From assembly GCA_964353455.1 (NCBI GenBank), contig CAYGWP010000475.1, positions 1-11,331 of the forward strand: a stretch of 11,331 bases of DNA, given 5' to 3'. Shown here in pieces: positions 6,156 through 11,331 of the stretch (position 1 is the stretch's first letter; every line of letters starts with the position of its first letter). Under the pieces are notes generated by a model that saw only the letters and a program-made list of their open reading frames with translations, did not search any database and had not been told where the DNA came from. The position numbers and the translations under genes were made by a program. The stretch is from CAYGWP01 sp964353455 (GTDB lineage: Bacteria; Planctomycetota; Phycisphaerae; FEN-1346).

Positions 6156-7690
6156 CGAGCCCGCTTAAGCCCGCCGTGGTGCTCGTGGCCGACCGGACGC
6201 TGAGCGCCCGGTACAACGTTCTCTTTGAGGGCATCTTCGCGACGATGCAGACGACGGCGGCGCCCGAGTGGGTGATGCGCTCTATAGTCGCCCCGCGCCA
6301 GCCGACCGATGCCGCAGGCCGCGCGCTCGCCGCGCCGCTGGGCCTGAGGCGCATCGAGGCCGCCCTCCTCGCCAGAGCGCCTCTTACCTCGGACGATGTG
6401 GTCTGTGCCACGCCCGAAGCCCTGCCGCAACTCCTCGGCCCGTGGACCAAGGTGGTCGCCGTGAGTTCCAGTGACCCGCTCGGCCACGGAATGAGCAACA
6501 CGACAACCGCCGAGTTCTGGTCGGGGAACCTCTACACGCGCCTGTGGATGGACCGCATGATGGCCGAGATAGCGGAGGCCAGGCGCCGTTTCAATTTCCG
6601 CGTCATCGGCGGCGGGGCCGGGGCGTGGCAGTGGCGCGAGTATCCCGAAGAGGCCGCGCGGCACGCGCTGGACACGGTTTTCGACGGATACTTTGAGTCC
6701 GCCGGGCCGCAACTCGTGATGGACCTGCTCGAAGGCAAGGACGCGCCGCCGCTGGTCTCGGCCCGCGAGACCGCCGCAGCAGCAGCGCGGCCGATCCGCA
6801 GCCCGGCGACCCTCGGCGTAATCGAACTCTCGCGCGGCTGCGGCAACGGCTGCCGCTTCTGCACTATGGCCGGCCGCAGGATGGAGCACCTCGCCCCCGA
6901 GACGATCCTGGCTGATATCGAGGCGAACCTTGCAGGCGGCCACTCGTCGCTCGTGTCAAGCAGCGAGGATTTCTTCCGCTACGGCGGCGAAGGGTCGAAG
7001 GTCAACTTCGAGCGCCTGCGTGCGCTTCTGGCGAACATGCGGGAAGCCTCCGGCGGGGCCTTCATGCAACTCGACCATGCCAACATCTCGTCGGTCCTGC
7101 AACTCGGGGACGATGAACTCCGCGAGGCCCGCCGCCTTCTCTCGGGCCGCCGCAAGACCGATTATCTCTGGGTCAACATGGGCCTCGAAAGCGCCAACGG
7201 ACACCTCGTGCAGGCCAGCGGCCCGGGCAAACTCGGCCCCTTCTCGCCCGATGACTGGGAAGACATGGTCCTGGAGGCCGCCGACCGGATGAGTCGCACG
7301 GGATTCTACCCCGTGTTCAGCCTCATCCTTGGCCTGCCAGGCGAGACGCCCGATGATGTGACGCGGACGCTCCGCCTGGTGCGGCAACTGGCCTCAGGCC
7401 CCGCCGTCGTTTTCCCGATCTTCTATGAGCCTGTGCGGGGCGGAGATGCCTCATTTCGCATCGCGGCCATGACGCCCGAGCACCTGGAACTCTACACCAC
7501 CTGCTACGAGATGAATTTCAGGTGGATTCCGAAGTTATATTGGGATAATCAGCGTGCCGGCGGCGTGGGCTGGTTAAAACGGGCAATGATCCAGATAATG
7601 GGTAAAATGGAAGTGCTCTCATGGCGGCGGAACTTCGCCCGAACCGGCCGCCGGATAGCCGAACGAATGCGCTCGGAATCTCCGGCCTGA
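6152..7690 (+). CDS. Radical SAM protein with B12-binding-like N-terminal domain
   Basis: The protein has 512 residues. The start ATG (6152) overlaps the ferredoxin stop as ATGA, implying translational coupling. The core has the radical SAM cysteines in S-R-G-C-G-N-G-C-R-F-C (C230, C234, C237; C-x3-C-x2-C), which bind the [4Fe-4S] cluster that cleaves S-adenosylmethionine. Later come S-S-S-E-D-F-F-R-Y, V-N-M-G-L-E-S-A-N-G and P-V-F-S-L-I-L-G-L-P-G-E-T, typical of the barrel. The N-terminal ~200 residues (V-V-A-V-S-S-S-D-P-L-G near 101-111, V-I-G-G-G-A-G near 151-157) match the Rossmann-like layout seen in B12-binding radical SAM enzymes. I see no D-x-H-x-x-G motif, so cobalamin binding is unproven. 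In this context it probably modifies an isoprenoid or the product of the downstream cyclases. The substrate cannot be read from the sequence. Confidence 0.85.
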   Translation: MTSPLKPAVVLVADRTLSARYNVLFEGIFATMQTTAAPEWVMRSIVAPRQPTDAAGRALAAPLGLRRIEAALLARAPLTSDDVVCATPEALPQLLGPWTKVVAVSSSDPLGHGMSNTTTAEFWSGNLYTRLWMDRMMAEIAEARRRFNFRVIGGGAGAWQWREYPEEAARHALDTVFDGYFESAGPQLVMDLLEGKDAPPLVSARETAAAAARPIRSPATLGVIELSRGCGNGCRFCTMAGRRMEHLAPETILADIEANLAGGHSSLVSSSEDFFRYGGEGSKVNFERLRALLANMREASGGAFMQLDHANISSVLQLGDDELREARRLLSGRRKTDYLWVNMGLESANGHLVQASGPGKLGPFSPDDWEDMVLEAADRMSRTGFYPVFSLILGLPGETPDDVTRTLRLVRQLASGPAVVFPIFYEPVRGGDASFRIAAMTPEHLELYTTCYEMNFRWIPKLYWDNQRAGGVGWLKRAMIQIMGKMEVLSWRRNFARTGRRIAERMRSESPA

Positions 7691-7741
7691 ACGGGGGGAT
7701 TTCGGATTTCAGAGGTAGGGGCGGACACGCAGGAACGCCGT

Positions 7742-9427
7742 ATGCAAGACCGCATCCTGGGAATGACGGGCAGCATCCCAGCCGAGCCAGGCGCCGGCCC
7801 GCGGCAGGACCTGATTCCGCCGACGAGAAAAGAGCGCCTGCGTCTCCTGGCCGTCATCCGCGACTACATGAAGGCCCGCCGCATCGTCCCGCCGTTCTCG
7901 GTAGATGAACTCGGCGTGCACTCCGACCGGGTCCTCTCGCTCGCCGGAACCGATGAGAAGTATCGGAAGTTTGCCGCGGTTCTCGTCTCAAACGAGGCGT
8001 GGCGAGACGGCGTCTCCGCCGTGCCGTTCGAGCGCCGGTTGCTACTGCTGCCCAAGTGCCTCCGGTCCCAGGGCCGCTGCGCCGGAACTCTGGATGAGTT
8101 CGGCCTCATCTGCGGCGATTGCGGCCGGTGCCCCATCCGCGACCTGAAGACCGAGGCCGAGCGGCTCGGCTACGTGGTCCTGGTGGCCGAGGGGTCTGCC
8201 GTCGTCATGACGCTCATCAAGAGCCGCAAGATCGAGGCCGTCGTCGGCGTCAGTTGCCTGCCCGCCCTGGAGGCGATCTACCCGCTGATGGAGGCGGCGG
8301 CCGTCCCCGGCATCGCCATACCCCTCCTCTATAACGGCTGCGTCGATACCGCCGTGGACCTGGATTGGGTCTGGGATGCGATCCAACTTTCCGGGAGCGA
8401 CGCCGGCCGCATGGACTTGGGCGCCCTCCGGAAGGAAGTGGACGGCTGGTTCACGGAGGCGGCGCTTGAGGCCGTGCTCGGCCCGGCGGCCACCGAGACC
8501 GAGCGGATCGCCCGCGCCTGGCTTGCCAAGGCAGGAAAGCGCTGGCGTCCGTTCCTGGCGGTGTGCACGTTCCAGGCGTTCCGCGACGATTCCGATGCAC
8601 CGCTGCCGACGGACCTGAGGAAGACCGCCGTGGCCGTCGAGTGCTTCCACAAGGCATCGCTCATCCACGACGACATCGAGGACGAGGACGCCGTGCGCTA
8701 CGGCCAGATGACGCTTCACGCCGAGTACGGAGTTCCTGTTGCCTTGAACGTCGGCGACTTCCTGCTGGGCGAAGGGTACCGGATGATCGGCGAGTCGCGC
8801 GCGCCTGCGGGCCGGAAGGCCGAGATGCTCCGCGTGGCCGCCCGCGGACACAGGGAATTGTGCATCGGCCAGGGGGCGGAACTGTGCTGGACGCGCCGCC
8901 CCGCGCCACTATCGACGGCCGACGTCCTCGACATCTTCCGCCGCAAGACCGCCCCGGCCTTCGAGGTCGCCCTGCGCCTGGGCGCCCTCGTCGCCGCGGA
9001 GACCGACGGCCTCTGGGAAGTGCTGCACCGATACAGCGAGGCCCTCGGCATAGCGTACCAGGTCTGCGACGACATCCGCGACTGGCACGGCGACCCTGGC
9101 ACGGCAGGCGTGCCGTGGCCTGACGGCGGGGAGCCTGACGACGGGCTGGCGATGCGGCCGTCGATCCTCCTGGCCATCGCTTACGAGCGGGCCGCGGGCG
9201 ACGACCGCAAACTCCTGGAGTCCGTCTGGCGACGGTCAATCAGCCCCGAGGATGCCGCCGAACCCCTGAAACGCCTCGTCGCCGAACTCGGCGTCGAGGA
9301 TGAAGCCCGGCGGCTGCTCGCCACGCACAAGGATGAGGCCGTCCGGAGCCTCGAACCGCTCGACGGGGCGCTACTGAAGGGACTCCTCAGGCGCGTCATC
9401 TTCAAGATCTTCCACGAATCGGCGTGA
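7742..9427 (+). CDS. DUF116 - polyprenyl diphosphate synthase fusion
   Basis: The protein has 561 residues; ATG 7742 follows AGGAA at 7 nt and lies 51 nt after the radical SAM gene. Residues ~30-215 are a DUF116 domain: L-L-L-L-P-K-C-L-R (C106), C113, C-G-D-C-G-R-C (C124, C127, C130), G-V-S-C-L (C172) and N-G-C-V-D-T-A-V-D-L (C200). DUF116 has no known function; the conserved cysteines suggest a metal or iron-sulfur cluster. Residues ~230-561 are a trans-isoprenyl diphosphate synthase, with G-K-R-W-R-P (265-270), the first aspartate motif D310-D-I-E-D314 in S-L-I-H-D-D-I-E-D, R-K-T (401-403) and the second motif D443-D-I-R-D447. All Mg-diphosphate ligands are present, so it should condense isopentenyl diphosphate with an allylic primer. 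Small Ala/Ser at positions 5 and 4 before the first motif allow a longer chain, but length cannot be fixed. The N-terminal ~25 residues are low-complexity. Confidence 0.9.
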   Translation: MQDRILGMTGSIPAEPGAGPRQDLIPPTRKERLRLLAVIRDYMKARRIVPPFSVDELGVHSDRVLSLAGTDEKYRKFAAVLVSNEAWRDGVSAVPFERRLLLLPKCLRSQGRCAGTLDEFGLICGDCGRCPIRDLKTEAERLGYVVLVAEGSAVVMTLIKSRKIEAVVGVSCLPALEAIYPLMEAAAVPGIAIPLLYNGCVDTAVDLDWVWDAIQLSGSDAGRMDLGALRKEVDGWFTEAALEAVLGPAATETERIARAWLAKAGKRWRPFLAVCTFQAFRDDSDAPLPTDLRKTAVAVECFHKASLIHDDIEDEDAVRYGQMTLHAEYGVPVALNVGDFLLGEGYRMIGESRAPAGRKAEMLRVAARGHRELCIGQGAELCWTRRPAPLSTADVLDIFRRKTAPAFEVALRLGALVAAETDGLWEVLHRYSEALGIAYQVCDDIRDWHGDPGTAGVPWPDGGEPDDGLAMRPSILLAIAYERAAGDDRKLLESVWRRSISPEDAAEPLKRLVAELGVEDEARRLLATHKDEAVRSLEPLDGALLKGLLRRVIFKIFHESA

Positions 9428-9440
9428 GGGAGTTCGCCCG

Positions 9441-10346
9441 GTGAGCCTGAAGGAGGACATGCTCCGGGCGGCGCGGCGGGCTTGCCTCGGCGCCGCCACG
9501 GCGGAACGGGTCACACGGTTCATCCGCAGCCAGGCGAACCCTGACGGCGGGTTCCGCGGGCGCTCCGATGCGAGCGACCTCTACTATACCGTCTTCGGCC
9601 TGATGGCCCTCGATGCGCTCGGGGCCGAAATCCCGGCCGCGCCTCTCCGCAAGTATCTGGAAGCGTTCGAGACCGGCGAGTCGCTCGACATGGTGCACCT
9701 GTCGGCGCTCGCCCGGTGCTGGTCGTTCCTCCCGGCGACTGCCATCGGGCCGCAGGTCCGCCTCTCCATTATCAGTAATGTACAGAAGTTCGAGGCGACG
9801 GACGGCGGGTACGGCTCGGTGTACGGATGCTTCCTCGCACTCGGCGCCCACCAGGACCTGGGGGCGGATGTGGGCAAACCCGACGGCCTCGCCCGGTGCA
9901 TCCGCTCGCTCCGCTGCGAGGACGGCGGGTACGCGAACGAGGCGGGCCTGCCGATCGGCCTTACGCCCGCGACGGCCGCCGCCATTGTCGTCCTCCGCGA
10001 ACTCGGCGAAGCGGAGGACACGGCGGCCGCGCAGTGGCTCCTGGCGCGCCAACGGCAGACGGGCGGACATGTCCGCCATAGTCTGCCAGCGGCGGACAAA
10101 GGCGGATTCGTGGTGATGCCCGCCGCGCCCTGGCCCGATCTCCTCTCGACCGCGACGGCCCTGCACGCCCTGGATGCCGCCGGCATCATTCTCACGGGCG
10201 AGGCGCAGGCATCGTGCCGCAGGTTTGTCGAAGGCCTCCGGGCAAGCGATGGCGGTTTCCGCGGAGACGAGGCCGACGACGACGCCGACTGCGAGTACAC
10301 CTTTTACGGCCTCTTGGCACTCGGACACCTGAGCGGCGAACCATGA
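9441..10346 (+). CDS. Short prenyltransferase / squalene-oxidase-repeat (alpha-barrel) protein
   Basis: The protein has 301 residues. The GTG start at 9441 has GGGAG 8 nt upstream and lies 13 nt after the fusion gene. It is built from alpha-alpha-barrel repeats with the D-G-G-F/Y signature: N-P-D-G-G-F-R-G (33-40), A-T-D-G-G-Y-G (119-125), C-E-D-G-G-Y-A (159-165), G-G-F (221-223) and A-S-D-G-G-F-R-G (268-275). Each is followed by a helix such as Y-Y-T-V-F-G-L-M-A-L. The fold is shared by protein prenyltransferase beta subunits and class II terpene cyclases. The usual zinc ligands of protein prenyltransferases (D-x-C and the H of H-T-x-x-G) are not evident; the last repeat reads C-E-Y-T-F-Y-G. 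There is also no clear D-x-D-D cyclase motif in its usual context. It may be a non-catalytic half-cyclase subunit or an isoprenoid-binding partner of the next gene. Residues 208-220 come from a palindromic insertion. Confidence 0.82.
   Translation: MSLKEDMLRAARRACLGAATAERVTRFIRSQANPDGGFRGRSDASDLYYTVFGLMALDALGAEIPAAPLRKYLEAFETGESLDMVHLSALARCWSFLPATAIGPQVRLSIISNVQKFEATDGGYGSVYGCFLALGAHQDLGADVGKPDGLARCIRSLRCEDGGYANEAGLPIGLTPATAAAIVVLRELGEAEDTAAAQWLLARQRQTGGHVRHSLPAADKGGFVVMPAAPWPDLLSTATALHALDAAGIILTGEAQASCRRFVEGLRASDGGFRGDEADDDADCEYTFYGLLALGHLSGEP
10062..10100. repeat. 39-bp palindromic insertion inside the alpha-barrel gene
   Basis: A perfect 16-bp palindrome GGCGGACATGTCCGCC (10062-10077) is followed by a spacer and GGCGGACAAA. 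The hexamer GGCGGA at the left end recurs immediately after the segment (10101-10106), like a target duplication. The 39 bp encode 13 extra residues (208-220) and split a G-G-F repeat motif so that G-G occurs at both ends of the insert. Confidence 0.7.
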
Positions 10347-10422
10347 CAATCGACCGGACGGCCCTCGTGAGGCGGTGCGTGCAAGCACGCACCCTACACC
10401 TGAGCGGCGAGACATGACCATC
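10325..10422. repeat. Direct duplication of a gene junction around a hairpin
   Basis: A 27-nt sequence at 10325-10351 (ACACCTGAGCGGCGA, then ATGAC and ATC) recurs at 10396-10422 with three mismatches, offset by 71 nt. Each copy holds an ATGA stop/start overlap. Between them lies a perfect inverted repeat with 9-bp arms GGTGCGTGC (10374-10382) and GCACGCACC (10385-10393) around AA. Confidence 0.85.
10343..10417 (+). other. 24-codon junction ORF, probably a duplication product
   Basis: ATG 10343 overlaps the stop of the alpha-barrel gene, and its own stop TGA (10415-10417) overlaps the ATG of the cyclase gene. It starts M-T-I-D, like the cyclase (M-T-I-Y), and ends H-L-S-G-E-T-stop, like the alpha-barrel protein (H-L-S-G-E-P-stop). 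That is the pattern expected if the junction was duplicated. It could still be translated and would then couple the two flanking genes. I do not claim a functional peptide. Confidence 0.5.
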
Positions 10423-11331
10423 TATGGAGAGGGTCTCGATGCGGCCGTCTCGCGCACCCGCGAGAGACTGCTCGCCGAGCGCACCCCCGATGGGCACTGG
10501 GTTGGGGAACTCTCCGCCAGCGCGCTCTCGACCGCCACGGCCGTGTGGGCGCTTAACATGGTCCAGAGCCAAGGCGGAAAATGTCCGGGGTCCTGCCCCG
10601 ACCTCATCCGGCGCGGCTTGGACTGGCTCGCCGCAAACCAGAACGAGGACGGCGGCTGGGGCGACACCGTCCTCTCCAGGAGCAACATCAGCACTACGCT
10701 GCTCGCGTGGTCGGCGCTGGCGGCATCGGTCGAACCATTGCGCGGTGGGTCTCCCGACCCACCGCGCGCGGCAGTCGCGGCGGGTCAGGAGACCCGCCGC
10801 GCAAAGCACGAGAAGGCCGTTGCCGCCGCCGAGAGATGGATCGAGCGCCGCGCAGGCGGCCTTCAGGCGGAGCGCCTTGCGGCGGCCGTGCGCGCCCGCT
10901 ACGGCCAGGACCGCACGTTCTCCGCGCCGATCCTCACGGTGTGCGCCATGGCCGGGCGGCTCGGCGGGGGCCGGGACGCGTGGCGGCACGTCGCACAACT
11001 GCCATTTGAACTTGCGGCCTGTCCGCACACCTGGTGGAAACGGCTGCGGCTGCCGGTCGTCAGTTACGCCCTGCCGGCGCTGGTCGCGATCGGCCAGGTG
11101 AAGCACCACTTTGACCCGCCCGCCTGCCCCGTGACGCGGCTTGCGCGGAATCTCGTGCGGAAACGGACGCTCGGCGTGCTCGAGCGGATCAAGCCTGCGA
11201 GCGGCGGTTTTCTCGAAGCGGTCCCGCTGACGAGTTTCGTGGCGATGAGCCTGGCGGCGATCGGCCGGAGCGACCATTCTGCTTCGCCGGCGCGAAGCCC
11301 GGTCGTCGGGAAGGCCCTCGGCTTTCTCAAG
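10414..11331 (+). CDS. Squalene-hopene-cyclase-like terpene cyclase (3' partial)
   Basis: The frame runs from ATG 10414 to the window edge without a stop, 306 residues so far; longer overlapping frames in this stretch are shadows. Evidence for the family: D-G-H-W-V-G-E-L-S (26-34), the QW-type repeat Q-N-E-D-G-G-W-G-D-T (76-85), S-N-I-S-T-T-L-L-A-W-S-A-L (90-102), R-T-F-S-A-P-I-L-T-V-C-A-M-A-G (167-181), L-P-F-E-L (196-200), V-V-S-Y-A-L-P-A-L (215-223) and S-G-G-F-L-E-A-V-P-L-T-S-F-V (263-276). This is the N-terminal half of a class II triterpene-cyclase-like protein, which would normally cyclise a polyprene by protonation. The catalytic D-x-D-D motif would lie beyond the window, so cyclase activity cannot be confirmed. 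Two in-frame palindromic insertions occur, at about residues 109-130 and 290-295. As last visible gene of the operon, it is the likely terpenoid-forming step after the synthase fusion. Confidence 0.85.
   Translation, partial: MTIYGEGLDAAVSRTRERLLAERTPDGHWVGELSASALSTATAVWALNMVQSQGGKCPGSCPDLIRRGLDWLAANQNEDGGWGDTVLSRSNISTTLLAWSALAASVEPLRGGSPDPPRAAVAAGQETRRAKHEKAVAAAERWIERRAGGLQAERLAAAVRARYGQDRTFSAPILTVCAMAGRLGGGRDAWRHVAQLPFELAACPHTWWKRLRLPVVSYALPALVAIGQVKHHFDPPACPVTRLARNLVRKRTLGVLERIKPASGGFLEAVPLTSFVAMSLAAIGRSDHSASPARSPVVGKALGFLK
10740..10802. repeat. Paired-palindrome element, copy 3, inside the cyclase gene
   Basis: The left hairpin (10740-10767) is identical to the left hairpin of copy 2 at 5215-5242. 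The right hairpin has arms CGCGGCGGGTC (10776-10786) and GACCCGCCGCG (10791-10801) around AGGA. The spacer is cut to about 8 nt, against 36-37 nt in the intergenic copies. The cyclase frame is preserved, adding L-R-G-G-S-P-D-P-P-R then A-A-V-A-A-G-Q-E-T-R-R (residues 109-129) between two helices. Confidence 0.88.
11281..11298. repeat. 18-bp palindrome inside the cyclase gene
   Basis: Arms GCTTCGC (11281-11287) and GCGAAGC (11292-11298) surround CGGC. It encodes residues A-S-P-A-R-S between R-S-D-H and P-V-V-G-K, a loop before a helix. It looks like a short in-frame insertion, but it is small enough to be chance in GC-rich DNA. Confidence 0.55.

Noticed and set aside
5792..6943. 383-residue minus-strand frame across the ferredoxin and radical SAM genes
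   Set aside because: It is an antisense shadow in high-GC DNA; the plus strand carries cysteine cluster motifs in two coupled genes.
7757..7781. Weak inverted repeat CTGGGA / TCCCAG near the start of the DUF116 fusion
   Set aside because: The arms are only 6 bp with a 13-nt loop, which is expected by chance in this composition.
9402..10421. 339-residue minus-strand frame opposite the alpha-barrel gene
   Set aside because: It has no family motifs, while the plus strand has repeated D-G-G-F/Y signatures.
10588..10602. CGGGG / CCCCG mini-hairpin in the cyclase gene
   Set aside because: Five-bp arms are too short to separate from chance, although the encoded G-G-K-C-P-G-S-C-P stretch does look unlike the family.
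10192..11277. 361-residue minus-strand frame and two plus-strand frames (10424-11101, 10581-11009)
   Set aside because: All conflict with the frame starting at 10414, which shows squalene-cyclase motifs and stays open to the window edge.

Overview
The window is GC-rich bacterial DNA, densely coding on both strands. The secreted PQQ-type beta-propeller beginning D-W-P-Q-W-L-G-P-N-R-D-G, the xylan-debranching-type GH115 enzyme and the squalene-hopene-cyclase-like protein suggest a Planctomycetota-type bacterium, possibly an uncultured lineage. That is inference from gene style, not a phylogenetic placement.

Layout. (1) 3-653: the C-terminal end of a large DNA methyltransferase / restriction-modification protein of the COG1002 (MmeI-like) kind, with an in-frame palindrome-rich 72-bp tandem repeat. 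(2) 676-771: an orphan C-terminal fragment of a MacB/FtsX-type ABC transporter permease. (3) 786-3756, minus strand: a secreted, shortened and divergent GH115-type glycosidase followed by a secreted beta-propeller, separated by a paired-palindrome element. (4) 3757-3948: a divergent promoter region. (5) 3949-5190, plus strand: a secreted PQQ-like beta-propeller. (6) 5211-5310: a second, complete copy of the paired-palindrome element. (7) 5343 to the window end, plus strand: a tightly packed set of five genes that looks like one operon. It encodes a two-cluster ferredoxin with an unusual cysteine-containing N-terminal domain, a radical SAM enzyme with a B12-binding-like N-terminus, a DUF116-polyprenyl diphosphate synthase fusion, a short alpha-barrel prenyltransferase/squalene-oxidase-repeat protein, and a squalene-hopene-cyclase-like protein cut by the window edge.

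How it works together (inference). The operon has the parts of an isoprenoid pathway. The synthase half of the fusion builds an allylic polyprenyl diphosphate. The two alpha-barrel proteins bind and cyclise or otherwise process it. The radical SAM enzyme, with the ferredoxin as electron donor and DUF116 as a cysteine-rich partner, makes a radical modification. I know of no characterised pathway with this exact gene set, so this is the best candidate for an undescribed system here.

The second theme is palindromic DNA inside genes. At least five unrelated-looking palindromic elements or arrays sit in frame within coding sequences: the methyltransferase tail, the ferredoxin linker, the short alpha-barrel protein, and the cyclase twice. 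Another sits at a gene junction that has been duplicated. One family occurs three times in the window, twice between genes and once inside the cyclase, and its core palindrome has no stop codon in any of six frames. This resembles the protein-coding palindromic elements described in Rickettsia.
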